Source: Burkholderiales bacterium
Lineage (GTDB): Bacteria > Pseudomonadota > Gammaproteobacteria > Burkholderiales > Burkholderiaceae_C
Assembly: GCA_016213325.1 (NCBI GenBank)
Contig: JACRAY010000007.1
Location: forward strand, 156,678-220,677
Direction of reading: 5' to 3'
Length of the DNA: 64,000 nt
The number at the start of each line of letters is the position of its first letter. Positions within the stretch are counted from its first letter, which is position 1. Positions 41,575-50,656 of this stretch are shown here, one piece after another. Under the pieces are notes generated by a model, which saw nothing but the letters and a program-made list of their open reading frames with translations, was not told the origin of the DNA and made no database searches. A program made the translations under genes and the position numbers.

Positions 41575-42458
41575 GCCAGCCCGCGCGCGTCCTGTCCGGG
41601 CTGGGAATGACGGTGGCCGCATGCGCGTGCTTCGCCGCGCTGGACACCACCACCAAGTACGTGAGCACGTCGGTGCCGCTGCTCATGGCCCTGTGGTTCC
41701 GCTACGCCTTCCAGGCGGTGGCCACCACGCTCTACATCGTGCCGAAGCGCGGCGCCACCGCCTGGCGCACCCGCCACCTGCCGTTCCAGGTGCTGCGCGG
41801 GGTGCTGCTGCTGGCCAGCAGCTTCATCGCCTTCACCAGCCTCAAGTACATGCCGGTGGGCGAGTTCATCGCCATCGTGATGATCGCGCCGCTGGTGGTG
41901 ACGGTGCTGGCCGCGCTGGTGCTGAAGGAGCAGGTGTCGCCGCTGCGCTGGGCGCTGGTGGCCGGCGGCTTCCTCGGCACGCTCATCATCATCCGGCCCG
42001 GTGGCGCGGGCTTCGGCTGGGCCAGCCTGCTGCCGCTGACCCTGGTGGTCACCAACGCCTGCTTCCAGCTGCTGACCACGAAGATGGCGCGCACCGAAGA
42101 CCCGTTGACCATGCACCTGTATACCGGCTGGGTGGGTACGCTCATCGCGTCCTTGTCGCTGCCCTTCGTCTGGGCCGAGCTGCCCGACCCGTGGCTGTGG
42201 CTCGCCCTGTGCTTCATGGGGTTGGCGGCGACCGTGGGACACTTCGTGCTGATCCTCGGCTTCCAGCGCGCGCCCGCGTCCACGCTCACGCCTTTCATGT
42301 ACTCGCAGATCGCATTTTCGATGTTCGGCGGCTGGCTCGTGTTCTCGCACCTGCCCGACGGGCCCAGCCTGGCGGGCATCGCCCTGATCGCCGCGTGCGG
42401 CATCGGCGGCGCGTGGCTCACGGTGCGCGAACAGCGCGCGGCCGCAGGGGAGCGCTGA
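41571..42458 (+). CDS. EamA/DMT-family exporter
   Basis: 295-residue inner-membrane protein with ten hydrophobic helices in two EamA repeats (e.g. ASSFIAFTSLKYMPVGEFIAI region near 78-98). Drug/metabolite transporter superfamily members export amino acids or other metabolites; substrate unknown. GTG start overlaps the PHP stop by four bases and its stop overlaps the next ATG by one. Confidence 0.87.
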   Translation: MSQPARVLSGLGMTVAACACFAALDTTTKYVSTSVPLLMALWFRYAFQAVATTLYIVPKRGATAWRTRHLPFQVLRGVLLLASSFIAFTSLKYMPVGEFIAIVMIAPLVVTVLAALVLKEQVSPLRWALVAGGFLGTLIIIRPGGAGFGWASLLPLTLVVTNACFQLLTTKMARTEDPLTMHLYTGWVGTLIASLSLPFVWAELPDPWLWLALCFMGLAATVGHFVLILGFQRAPASTLTPFMYSQIAFSMFGGWLVFSHLPDGPSLAGIALIAACGIGGAWLTVREQRAAAGER

Positions 42459-43093
42459 TGGCCCAGTACTTCGACCTCCATCCCGACAACCCGCAGCCGC
42501 GGCTGCTGAAGCAGGCCGTGGCGCTGCTGCAAAAGGGCGGCGTGCTGGCAGTGCCGACCGACTCCACCTATGCGCTGGCCTGCCACCTGGACGACAAGGC
42601 GGCGGCCGACCGGCTGCGCGCCATCCGCCACATCGACGAGAAGCACCTGCTCACCCTGCTGTGCCGCGATTTGAGCGAGCTGGCCAGCTACGCCCGCGTC
42701 GACAACCGGCAATACCGGCTGTTGAAGTCGGCCACGCCCGGCCCGTACACCTTCGTGCTCGAAGCGACGCGCGAAGTGCCGCGCCGCGTGAGCCACCCGC
42801 AGCGCAAGACCATCGGCCTGCGCGTGCCCGACCACCGGGTGCTGCAGATGCTGCTGGAGCTGCACGGCGCTCCGCTGCTCGCCACCACGCTGTTCGAGCC
42901 TTTCAGCGGACGGCTGTTCCAGGACCCCGAGGAGATCCGCGACCGCTTCCAGCACGAACTGGCCGGCGTCATCGGCTCGGGGCCCTGCCCCGACGAGCCG
43001 ACGACGGTGGTGGACCTGGTGCCCATGGGGACGGGCGGTGACCCTGCGCTGGTGCGAAAAGGGCGCGGCGACTGGGAGGCCCTGGGGCTCTGA
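42458..43093 (+). CDS. Sua5/YciO/YrdC-type protein (YciO group)
   Basis: 211 residues of the YrdC fold. LAVPTDSTYALACHLDD (30-46) is the nucleotide-binding start and TPGPYTFVLEAT (about 93-104) the conserved central motif. The group is related to threonylcarbamoyl-AMP synthase (tRNA t6A), but YciO proteins may have a separate, less defined role. TGATG overlap with the upstream exporter gene. Confidence 0.88.
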   Translation: MAQYFDLHPDNPQPRLLKQAVALLQKGGVLAVPTDSTYALACHLDDKAAADRLRAIRHIDEKHLLTLLCRDLSELASYARVDNRQYRLLKSATPGPYTFVLEATREVPRRVSHPQRKTIGLRVPDHRVLQMLLELHGAPLLATTLFEPFSGRLFQDPEEIRDRFQHELAGVIGSGPCPDEPTTVVDLVPMGTGGDPALVRKGRGDWEALGL

Positions 43094-43107
43094 GACAATG
43101 CCCCCCT

Positions 43108-43776
43108 GTGGACTTCGAAAACCTCATCCAGACCGTCCTGATCTTCGCCCTGCCGGTGCTATTCGCCATTACCATCCACGAGGCGGCGCACGGCTACGTC
43201 GCCAAGTACCTCGGCGACAACACGGCCTACAACCTGGGCCGGGTCACGCTCAATCCCATCCCGCACATCGACCCCATCGGCACCATCCTGATGCCGCTGA
43301 TGCTGTACTTCGCCACCTCGGGCTCGTTCCTGTTCGGCTATGCCAAGCCGGTGCCGGTCAACTTCGGCCGGCTGCGCCGGCCCAGGCGCGACATGGTGTG
43401 GGTGGCGCTGGCGGGTCCCTTGTCCAACTTCATCCAGGCAGTGATCTGGGCGGTGTTGTACTCGCTGCTGGTCGGCTTCGGCCTCCACGAGCGGTTCTTC
43501 CTGGAGATGGCCAAGGCCGGCATCCTGACCAACCTGGTGATGTGGGCCTTCAACCTGTTCCCGCTGCCGCCGCTGGACGGCGGGCGCATCCTGGTCGGGC
43601 TGTTGCCGCCGCGGCAGGCCCACGCCGTCAGCCGCATCGAGCCCTGGGGTTTCTTCATCGTGCTGGGCCTGGTGCTGGTGGGCATCGTCGGCACGTACTG
43701 GCTCAGGCCGCTGATGGCCGCGGGCTACTGGGCGCTGCGCTACCTGATGATGCCGTTGAACCTGCTGCTGAACTGA
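43108..43776 (+). CDS. Site-2-protease-family membrane metalloprotease (M50)
   Basis: 222-residue integral membrane zinc protease. HEAAHGY (24-30) gives the zinc-binding HExxH, and NLFPLPPLDGGR (about 150-161) supplies the third ligand Asp. Six hydrophobic helices, no PDZ domain, so it belongs to the minimal Rip-like group whose substrates are unknown. GTG start at 43108. Sits between yciO and trpS as commonly seen in Burkholderiales. Confidence 0.9.
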   Translation: MDFENLIQTVLIFALPVLFAITIHEAAHGYVAKYLGDNTAYNLGRVTLNPIPHIDPIGTILMPLMLYFATSGSFLFGYAKPVPVNFGRLRRPRRDMVWVALAGPLSNFIQAVIWAVLYSLLVGFGLHERFFLEMAKAGILTNLVMWAFNLFPLPPLDGGRILVGLLPPRQAHAVSRIEPWGFFIVLGLVLVGIVGTYWLRPLMAAGYWALRYLMMPLNLLLN

Positions 43777-43777
43777 C

Positions 43778-45070
43778 ATGACGATCCGCTACCTCACCGG
43801 TATCACCACCACCGGCACGCCGCACCTGGGCAACTACGTCGGCGCGCTGCGCCCCGCCGTGGCCGCGAGCCGCCGTGACGGCACCGAGAACTTCTACTTC
43901 CTGGCCGACTACCACGCGCTCATCAAGTGCGACGACCCGGCGCGCATGCAGCGCTCCACGCTGGAAATCGCGGCGTGCTGGCTGGCGATCGGGCTCGACC
44001 CCGAGCAGGTGTTCTTCTACCGCCAGTCCGACATCCCGGAGATTCCGGAGCTCACGTGGCTGCTGACCTGCGTGACCGGCAAGGGGCTGCTGAATCGCGC
44101 GCACGCCTACAAGGCGCAGGTGGACAAGAACACGGCGGCCGCGGTGGACCCCGACTCCGACGTGACGGCCGGCCTCTTCATGTACCCCGTGCTGATGGCG
44201 GCCGACATCCTGATGTTCAAGGCGCACAGGATCCCGGTGGGCCGCGACCAGGTGCAGCACATCGAGATGGCGCGCGACATGGCGCAGAGCTTCAACCACC
44301 TGTACGGCGAGCACCTGGTGCTGCCCGAAGCCGAGGTCGACGAGTCGGTGGCCATGCTGCCCGGGCTGGACGGGCGCAAGATGAGCAAGAGCTACGACAA
44401 CGTCATTGCCTTGTTCGGCCCGCGCGAGCAGGTGCGCAAACAGATCTTCTCGATCGTCACCGATTCGAAGGCGCCCGGCGAGCCCAAGGAAACCGAAGGC
44501 TCGGCGCTGTTCCAGATCTACCAGGCCTTCGCCAGTGCCGACGAGACCGAAGCCCTGCGCAAGGCGTACGCAGCGGGCATCGCCTGGAGCGACGCCAAGG
44601 AACTGCTGTTTGCGCGCATCGACCGCGAGATCGCGCCCATGCGCGAGAAGTACGACCACCTGGTGGCCCACCCGCACGAACTGGAACGCATCCTGCTGCG
44701 CGGCGCCGAGAAGGCGCGCGCACGGGCCACGCCCCTGATGGCCGAACTGCGGCATGCCGTGGGCTTGCGCAACCTGGGCGACCAGGGCCCGGGCAAGAAG
44801 CAGAAAGCGGCCAAGTCGGCCGCCCTGCCCACCTTCAAGCAGTACCGCGAAGCGGACGGCAAGTTCTATTTCAAGCTGGTGGATGCCCAGGGCAAGCTGC
44901 TGCTGCAAAGCGGCGGCTTCGACTCGCCCCGGGACGCCGGGCAGGCCGTGGCGCGGCTCAAGGCCGACCCCGCCGCCCTGAAACTCGACGGCGGCCTGCA
45001 GGCGGCCGATGGGGTGCATTTGTCCCAAATCATTGCAGCCTTACAAGACCTGACGGGTCCCGAAAACTAA
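43778..45070 (+). CDS. trpS: Tryptophanyl-tRNA synthetase with a C-terminal YegP-like extension
   Basis: Charges tRNA-Trp. Residues 1 to about 345 form the normal class I enzyme with PHLGN (15-19) and KMSKS (near 204). The chain continues to 430 residues through a basic linker (GKKQKAAKSA) into a domain reading FKQYREADGKFYFKLVD...SGGFDSPRDAGQA, which resembles one YegP/DUF1508 repeat. The extension lies beyond the catalytic and anticodon-binding parts, so the core enzyme appears intact. Confidence 0.92.
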   Translation: MTIRYLTGITTTGTPHLGNYVGALRPAVAASRRDGTENFYFLADYHALIKCDDPARMQRSTLEIAACWLAIGLDPEQVFFYRQSDIPEIPELTWLLTCVTGKGLLNRAHAYKAQVDKNTAAAVDPDSDVTAGLFMYPVLMAADILMFKAHRIPVGRDQVQHIEMARDMAQSFNHLYGEHLVLPEAEVDESVAMLPGLDGRKMSKSYDNVIALFGPREQVRKQIFSIVTDSKAPGEPKETEGSALFQIYQAFASADETEALRKAYAAGIAWSDAKELLFARIDREIAPMREKYDHLVAHPHELERILLRGAEKARARATPLMAELRHAVGLRNLGDQGPGKKQKAAKSAALPTFKQYREADGKFYFKLVDAQGKLLLQSGGFDSPRDAGQAVARLKADPAALKLDGGLQAADGVHLSQIIAALQDLTGPEN

Positions 45071-45088
45071 GGAATTAGAGCGGCCGAT

Positions 45089-45103
45089 CCGGGTCCAACC
45101 CGG
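45089..45103. terminator. weak hairpin CCGGGT-CCA-ACCCGG after trpS
   Basis: Six-base perfect stem with three-base loop 19 bases after the trpS stop, followed by TTATCCTTG without a true T-run. May attenuate read-through into the response regulator gene. Confidence 0.35.
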
Positions 45104-45142
45104 GTTATCCTTGCGTGTTAATTTCCCAACAGTTAGAGAACC

Positions 45143-45736
45143 ATGGCCCTGTACGTGATCGACGACCACCCCCTCATGCGGGAAGCGGTGGTCATGCTGT
45201 TGCGCCGCCAGAAGCCCGGCGCGAACATCGTCGAGCTCGACCGCATCGGCGGCGTCGAATCCGCTGTCAAGCAGCACGGCGCCCCTGAACTGATCTGCCT
45301 GGACCTGAAACTGCCGGACACCACCGGCACTTCGGGCGTGGTGGAACTGAAGAAGCGCTTTCCCGAGACGCCGCTGGCCGTGCTGTCCGCATCGCCCGCG
45401 GCCGACGCCGAGGAAGCCTGCGTGGAAGCCGGTGCCGACATCTACATCGAGAAGTCGTCCGGTGCGCAGGAGATCGGCAATGCGCTGCGCGCGCTGCTGT
45501 CGGCCGACGGCCAGTTCGAGGAACTGACCCCCACCGACAACAAGCTGTCGAAGCGCCAGAAGCAGCTGATCGTCATGCTGGACCGCGGCCTGTCCAACCG
45601 CGAGATCGCCGACGAACTGGGCATCAGCGAGCACACCGTCAAGGTCCACCTGTGGCGCCTGTTCCGCCGCCTCGGCGTGAAGAGCCGCACCCAGACCATC
45701 CACTACGCGCGGATGCACGGGTTGCTGGGGAGCTGA
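45143..45736 (+). CDS. Response regulator, receiver plus LuxR-type HTH
   Basis: 197-residue two-component regulator. The receiver domain (1-120) has acidic pocket IDDH (6-9) and phospho-acceptor Asp near residue 52 (CLDLKLPD). The C-terminal GerE/LuxR HTH (about 130-195) includes LSNREIADELGISEHTVKVH. It is convergent with a histidine kinase gene that is its probable partner. Target genes unknown. Confidence 0.9.
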   Translation: MALYVIDDHPLMREAVVMLLRRQKPGANIVELDRIGGVESAVKQHGAPELICLDLKLPDTTGTSGVVELKKRFPETPLAVLSASPAADAEEACVEAGADIYIEKSSGAQEIGNALRALLSADGQFEELTPTDNKLSKRQKQLIVMLDRGLSNREIADELGISEHTVKVHLWRLFRRLGVKSRTQTIHYARMHGLLGS

Positions 45737-45746
45737 GACCCGGAAG

Positions 45747-45864
45747 GCGGACAGCCGAACGCAGAAGACGCAGAAACTACGCAGAAGGCGCAGAAGAAAA
45801 CCTTTTTGAATTTCTTCTGCGTCTTCTGCGCAACTTCTGCGTCTTCTGCGTTCCGGCTGCCCGC
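45747..45864. repeat. CAGAAGACG palindromic repeat, copy 3
   Basis: Inverted repeat with outer arms GCGGACAGCCG / CGGCTGCCCGC and the shared core GAACGCAGAAGACGCAGAA, with extra internal GCAGAAGNC units. Lies between convergent response regulator and histidine kinase genes. Confidence 0.8.
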
Positions 45865-45865
45865 A

Positions 45866-47281
45866 TTAAGGCCTGCCGACCAACTGAGCCACCGAAGCCA
45901 CCGCACGATCGGCGGCCGCGCGTTCGTCGGTGGGAACGAGCTGCACGCGGAAAACGGTGCCGCGCCCGGGCCGCGATGACAGCGACAGCGGATGCCCCAG
46001 GATCTGCGTGAGGCGCGCCACGATGTACAGGCCCAGCCCGAAGCCGTCCTCGGTGCCGCCATGCGACGGCACCTTGTAGAACTCGCGGAAGATCTCGCGC
46101 TGGTGTACCGGTGCGATGCCGACGCCGGTGTCCCAGATCTCGATGCGCCGCCCGCTGGGCGTGACGCGTGAAGCCACCAGTACCCCGCCCTTCTGCGTGT
46201 ACTTGACGGCATTGGCAATCAGGTTGCCGATGATCCGCTGCAGCAGGATGGGGTCCGACACCGCCTTGCCCGGCTGCACGTGCACGCGCAGCTGCAGGCC
46301 CTTGGCTTCGGCCAGCGGCCGGTACTGCAGCTCCAGGTCGTGCAGCAGCTGCGCCAGGTCCACCTCTTCGATGTTCAGCTTGATCTTGCCCGAGTCCAGC
46401 CGCGCCAGGTCGAACAGCGAGTCGAACAGCTGGTTGACCGCCTTGGTCGACTCGACGATCTTGGGCGCGATCTCGTGCACCAGCTCGGGCTCGGCGCGCA
46501 GCCAGTCGGCATACAGGCCCAGCGCATGCACCGGCTGGCGGATGTCGTGCGCAGCGCTCGCGAGAAAGCGGTTCTTGATCTCCACCGCGTCGAGGGCCGA
46601 CTGCGTCTGGCGCGTGAGCGACTCGATCAGCTGGTTGTTGCGGAACTGCAGCTCGAAGTTGCGCTTGTGGGTGAAGTGCAGCCGGCGCCCCGCCATGCGC
46701 AGCAGCTGCCAGAACATCACCAGCAGCCCCACCAGCCACCAGTGGTAGGTGGGCCCGTTGAACTCCAGCTCCACGGCGATGCGCCACCCCATCACGGCCA
46801 GCGCCGTGCCGGCCAGCGTGTTCAGGTAGGTGCGCATGGTGTCCAGGCGGCTGGACAGGGCGTTGATGGAGAACATGGCCAGCCCGCCCAGGATCAGCCA
46901 GCAGATGAACTGGTCGGCCAGCGAGGAGCGGTCGAAGTAGAGCACTGTGGTGGTGCCCCAGACGAAGGCGAGCAGTGGGAACAGGAAGCGCCAGCGCTGG
47001 AAGAAGGCCAGGTGCTCGGCGGAGCCGCGCTGCATCACGTCGCGCTGGTAGGCCTGGATCATGCGAAAGCGCAGGCCGGCGGCCACCGCCGCGAAAGCCG
47101 CCCAGCCCAATAGCAGGCCGGGGCTGGCGTCGTTCCACAGCACCCCCAGGAAGATGGCGATCAGCACGATGCCGATGAACTGGGTGCTGCGCTGGGTGCG
47201 CATCAGGCTGCGCACCAGTTCGCCCTCGACCCAGTGCGACTCGGCGGGGGTGGCGACGGCAGGCGGCAGGTCGGGTTTCAC
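45866..47281 (-). CDS. Membrane histidine kinase
   Basis: 471 residues. About six hydrophobic helices occupy residues 30-195 without a large periplasmic loop, so sensing is likely within the membrane. A short coiled linker leads to the HisKA H-box SAAHDIRQPVHALG (His near residue 245) and an HATPase domain with N-box NLIANAVKYT and G-boxes DTGVGIA and GFGLGLYIV. Cognate receiver probably the convergent LuxR-type regulator. Confidence 0.9.
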   Translation of the reverse strand: MKPDLPPAVATPAESHWVEGELVRSLMRTQRSTQFIGIVLIAIFLGVLWNDASPGLLLGWAAFAAVAAGLRFRMIQAYQRDVMQRGSAEHLAFFQRWRFLFPLLAFVWGTTTVLYFDRSSLADQFICWLILGGLAMFSINALSSRLDTMRTYLNTLAGTALAVMGWRIAVELEFNGPTYHWWLVGLLVMFWQLLRMAGRRLHFTHKRNFELQFRNNQLIESLTRQTQSALDAVEIKNRFLASAAHDIRQPVHALGLYADWLRAEPELVHEIAPKIVESTKAVNQLFDSLFDLARLDSGKIKLNIEEVDLAQLLHDLELQYRPLAEAKGLQLRVHVQPGKAVSDPILLQRIIGNLIANAVKYTQKGGVLVASRVTPSGRRIEIWDTGVGIAPVHQREIFREFYKVPSHGGTEDGFGLGLYIVARLTQILGHPLSLSSRPGRGTVFRVQLVPTDERAAADRAVASVAQLVGRP

Positions 47282-47447
47282 GCCGCAGGAGTCTACGTTA
47301 GCTCTGCGCTCACAACGCTATCGGATTCGTCCTACAGCCGGGCATGCGGCTTGCGCACAGACTCTGCCGTGGCACTACCCCACACCGCAGTGCAACCGCC
47401 GGGCCTTGGGCCCGACTCTGTTTCAACCGAACCAAGACGAGGATCGA

Positions 47448-47687
47448 ATGGATTCACTGACCGGCACCGAGATCATCCAGACCAAGCCCAGCAGCCCCAA
47501 GAAGTCCCTGCGTGGCTTTGCGGCGATGGACCCGCAGCGCCAGCGCGAGATCGCCAGCCTGGGCGGCCGTGCGGCGCACCAGAGCGGCCACGCCCACGAA
47601 TTCACCAGCGAAGAAGCCCGCGCTGCCGGCAAGAAGCGCCACGCCCGCGCCACGGCGTCGGGCCTGTCCGACGAAGCGCCGCGCTGA
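47448..47687 (+). CDS. Small KGG/stress-type protein
   Basis: 79 residues, hydrophilic. It has a conidiation-10/GsiB-like KGG region: LRGFAAMDPQRQREIASLGG (21-40) followed by SEEARAAGKKRHAR. Such small proteins are induced by general stress or desiccation in many bacteria. ATG at 47448 with GAGGATC upstream. A stress role is inferred from family and neighbours. Confidence 0.72.
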   Translation: MDSLTGTEIIQTKPSSPKKSLRGFAAMDPQRQREIASLGGRAAHQSGHAHEFTSEEARAAGKKRHARATASGLSDEAPR

Positions 47688-47773
47688 CCCCGGCCGACTG
47701 TAGGATTCTGCGGGCCGGGCTTTCCCGCCGCAACTGACAAGGGGCGTGGACCTCCCGGGCGCAGGATGGCTTC

Positions 47774-48046
47774 ATGCTGTCCAGCCCGGCGTCCGTGGCG
47801 CCCGAACTTCCTTCCCCCGAAGCCGCTCCCCAGGCGCTCGCCCGCGCCTGCGGGGCGCTTTGGCTTGCCACGCTGTCGCTGATGACCGCCTACATGCAGC
47901 AGCAGGCGCCGGCGCACCGGCTGCTGCTGGCCCGGCGCATCACACGCAACCTCGACATCCTGTCGGCGCAGGAGTGCTTCGGCGCCAGCTGCCGGGCGCG
48001 CTTTGCGCACTTGGCGCAGCGCTGGGGCCGGCACCTACACGCCTGA
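47774..48046 (+). CDS. Small hypothetical protein
   Basis: 90 residues, moderately hydrophobic centre (ALWLATLSLMTAYMQ, 28-42) and a basic C-terminal half with two Cys (ILSAQECFGASCRARF). Codon pattern fits the host. Family not recognised; it sits 50 bases upstream of ku and may share its promoter. Confidence 0.6.
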   Translation: MLSSPASVAPELPSPEAAPQALARACGALWLATLSLMTAYMQQQAPAHRLLLARRITRNLDILSAQECFGASCRARFAHLAQRWGRHLHA

Positions 48047-48095
48047 CGGCAAGCGGCCGACACGCACCGGGCGGCCTCTTTCGCACACTGCGGAG

Positions 48096-48971
48096 ATGGC
48101 GAAGACTTCGACCCGCGCCCTGTGGAAGGGCGCGATTACATTCGGGCTGGTCCACATCCCGGTAGGCCTGTACTCCGCAACCGAAGAGAGCGACGTCAAC
48201 TTCGACTGGCTCGACCGGCGCAGCATGGACCCGGTGGGCTACAAGCGCATCAACAAGCGCACCGGCCGCGAGATCGCCAGGGAAAACATCGTGAAGGGCG
48301 TGGAGTACCGCAAGGGCGAGTACGTCGTGCTGTCGCCCGACGAGATCAAGGAAGCCTACCCGCGCACCACGCAGACCATCGACATCGAACTGTTCGTCGA
48401 GGCCGGCGAAATCCCGTTCACCTACCTCGAAAAGCCGTACTACCTGGCGCCCATCAACAAGGGCGGCAAGGTGTATGCGCTGCTGCGCGAGACGCTCAAG
48501 GAGACCGGCCGGGCCGGCGTGGCACGTGTCGTCATCCAGGCCAAGGAACACCTGGCGATGGTGATGCCGTGCGGCCCGGTCCTGGTGCTGAACCTGCTGC
48601 GCTGGGAAGACGAGATCCGGCCCTGGGAAGACCTGGACCTGCCGTCAGCGAGCAAGGCCGGGCTGAAGCCCGCGGAGCTGAAGATGGCCAAGCAGCTGGT
48701 CGACGGCATGAGCGGCGACTGGAAGGCCGGCCAGTTCCACGACAACTTCCACGACGCCATCATGAAGCTCGTCGAACGCAAGGCGAAGGCGGGCAAGACC
48801 GAGGCGGTGGAGCCGCTGGAGCACGTGCCCGAGGGCGAAGGTGCCGAAGTGGTCGACCTGACCGAACTGCTGAAGCGCAGCCTGCAGGGCAACCGCAAGC
48901 CCGCCGCCCGCAAGACTGCTGCAAAGACCGCCAGGACCACCAAGACCACGAGGGAGAAGCGCCATGCGTGA
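48096..48971 (+). CDS. ku: Ku protein, bacterial non-homologous end joining
   Basis: 291-residue homodimeric DNA-end-binding protein. The Ku core begins ALWKGAITFGLVHIPVGLY (8-26) and extends to about residue 250, followed by a lysine- and threonine-rich tail (KTAAKTARTTKTTREK) that can contact DNA. It would recruit LigD to double-strand breaks; no ligD is in this window. Overlaps the next gene by eight bases. Confidence 0.93.
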   Translation: MAKTSTRALWKGAITFGLVHIPVGLYSATEESDVNFDWLDRRSMDPVGYKRINKRTGREIARENIVKGVEYRKGEYVVLSPDEIKEAYPRTTQTIDIELFVEAGEIPFTYLEKPYYLAPINKGGKVYALLRETLKETGRAGVARVVIQAKEHLAMVMPCGPVLVLNLLRWEDEIRPWEDLDLPSASKAGLKPAELKMAKQLVDGMSGDWKAGQFHDNFHDAIMKLVERKAKAGKTEAVEPLEHVPEGEGAEVVDLTELLKRSLQGNRKPAARKTAAKTARTTKTTREKRHA

Positions 48972-49347
48972 CTGGATCACGATAGCCGCGGCAGCCGCCG
49001 GTGCGGCCGCCACCATGTACTACTTCGACCCCGACATGGGCGAGCGCCGCCGCCAGCGGCTCGCGCGGCGCATCGGCGTGGCCGAAGCTGAGCGGCAAGA
49101 CCGCACGTCGCTCGACGACGCCGAGCTGCGCGACCGCATCCAGTCACGGCTGGACCGGCTGGTCAGCCACCCGCGCGCGCTCGACGTGCAGGTGGAGGGC
49201 GGCGGCGTGCGATTGTCGGGCGACATCCTGGCCAAGGAACTCGACGGCCTGCTGCTGCAGGTGCGCGATATGGCCGGGGTCAAACGCGTCATCAACGCCA
49301 TGTCGGCGCACGACAATCCGCATGCCATGGTGGCTGACAGCGGCTGA
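48964..49347 (+). CDS. BON-domain protein
   Basis: 127 residues. A short hydrophobic N-terminus (ITIAAAAAGAAATMYYFDP) is followed by a basic segment (RRRQRLARR) and one BON domain (about 55-115, LDVQVEGGGVRLSGDIL). BON domains bind phospholipid and occur in envelope-stress proteins such as OsmY. Coupled to ku by overlap. Confidence 0.78.
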   Translation: MRDWITIAAAAAGAAATMYYFDPDMGERRRQRLARRIGVAEAERQDRTSLDDAELRDRIQSRLDRLVSHPRALDVQVEGGGVRLSGDILAKELDGLLLQVRDMAGVKRVINAMSAHDNPHAMVADSG

Positions 49348-49441
49348 GGCGGGCACCCTACGCGCCTTCGCCACGGCAGCCGACAGCACGCCCGCGGGGC
49401 AGGTTCCATAGTGGAAGCCATCCACCCTGGAGACCGACAAC

Positions 49442-49693
49442 ATGAAGCAGCTACCGAAGGCGATCCGCGACCTGCAGGGCGACCTGTGGGTGCCGGCAGA
49501 GACCGCCGACCTTCTGCAGCGCATCCTGCGCGACGCCCATGCCATCGACGGGCAGGAGCACCTGCGCTGCCTGGGCGAAGTCGAAACCCTGCTGGGTTTC
49601 AATGCCGACCGCGACCTGCCGTCGGCGCGGGAACAGCTGGCGCTGCCGGACGAGGCGGCGGAGCGGCTGGCGATGAACCTCCTGAGGGTGTAG
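49442..49693 (+). CDS. Small hypothetical protein
   Basis: 83-residue acidic, helical protein with no recognised family. ATG at 49442 follows GGAGACCGACA, a reasonable ribosome site. Base composition is host-like. Lies in the stress-gene region between the BON and ferredoxin reductase genes. Confidence 0.6.
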   Translation: MKQLPKAIRDLQGDLWVPAETADLLQRILRDAHAIDGQEHLRCLGEVETLLGFNADRDLPSAREQLALPDEAAERLAMNLLRV

Positions 49694-49736
49694 CGCGCCA
49701 ACGGCGGCATGCGCGCTGTCGCGCTGCGACGCCGTC

Positions 49737-50513
49737 CTACTGCTCCGCGAAGGCACGCTCGATGACGAAGTCACCGGGCGTGCTGGTATTGCCTTCCTTG
49801 AAGCCGCGCTCTTCCAGCATGCGCTTCAGGTCGCGCAGCATCCCCGGGCTGCCGCAGATCATCACGCGGTCGTCGTCGGGGTTGATCGGCGGCATGCGCA
49901 GGTCCCTGAACAGCTTGCCGGTTTCGATCAGGTGCGTGATGCGCCCCATGTTCTTGTACGTCTCGCGGGTGACCGTGGGGTAGTAACGCAGCTTGCTGGA
50001 GATCAGGTCGCCCAGCACTTCGTGCTCGGGCAGGTGCTTCAGCAGCAGGTCGTGGTAGGCGAGTTCGTCCTTCTGCCGCACGCCGTGCACCAGGATCACC
50101 TGGTCGAACTTCTCGTACGTCTCGGGGTCGCGCACGATGCTCATGAAAGGCGCCAGCCCGGTGCCGGTGGACAGCAGGTACAGGTGCTTGCCGGGCAGCA
50201 GGTAGTCGATCAGCAGGGTGCCGGTGGGCTTGCGGCCGACCACCACGCTGTCGCCGGGCTGGATGTGCTGCAGCTTCGACGTGAGCGGGCCGTTGGGCAC
50301 CTTGATGCTCAGGAACTCGAGGTGATCTTCGTAGTTGGCGCTCACGATGCTGTACGCGCGCAGCAGCGGCTTGCCGCTTTCCTGGCGCAGTCCGATCATC
50401 GTGAAGTGGCCGTTGGAAAAGCGCAGCGCCGGGTCGCGCGTGGTCGTGAAAGTGAACAGCTTGTCCGTCCAGTGGTGGACCGACAGCACTTTTTCTTCGT
50501 TGAAGGCACTCAT
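49737..50513 (-). CDS. fpr: Ferredoxin/flavodoxin-NADP+ reductase
   Basis: 258-residue FAD enzyme moving electrons between NADPH and ferredoxin or flavodoxin. FAD motif RAYS (53-56, in LLRAYSIVSAN), NADP-binding STGTGLAPFMSI (about 115-126) and C-terminal CGSPGMLRDLK are visible. The length and ending suit the bacterial plant-type subclass. Typically induced by oxidative or nutrient stress. Confidence 0.92.
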   Translation of the reverse strand: MSAFNEEKVLSVHHWTDKLFTFTTTRDPALRFSNGHFTMIGLRQESGKPLLRAYSIVSANYEDHLEFLSIKVPNGPLTSKLQHIQPGDSVVVGRKPTGTLLIDYLLPGKHLYLLSTGTGLAPFMSIVRDPETYEKFDQVILVHGVRQKDELAYHDLLLKHLPEHEVLGDLISSKLRYYPTVTRETYKNMGRITHLIETGKLFRDLRMPPINPDDDRVMICGSPGMLRDLKRMLEERGFKEGNTSTPGDFVIERAFAEQ

Positions 50514-50565
50514 TGCAGGATTGTCCTTGGGCAGGCGCCCCGGACGAACTATCGAGTTCTCAGAT

Positions 50566-50582
50566 GCTTATGTGGAATAAGC
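50566..50582. promoter_or_regulatory. palindrome GCTTAT-N5-ATAAGC upstream of fpr
   Basis: Six-base perfect arms 53 bases upstream of the fpr start in an AT-rich spacer; a further TTAAGCAT lies at 50599-50606. The CTTAT-N5-ATAAG form resembles a LysR-type binding site. In pseudomonads fpr is controlled by a LysR regulator, FinR. Candidate only. Confidence 0.4.
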
Positions 50583-50656
50583 CGAATTTCCGGGTGCCTT
50601 TAAGCATATTTTAGCCTTTGGCTTGCTGCCCGGCTTGACGAAGCACAATCGCGGGC

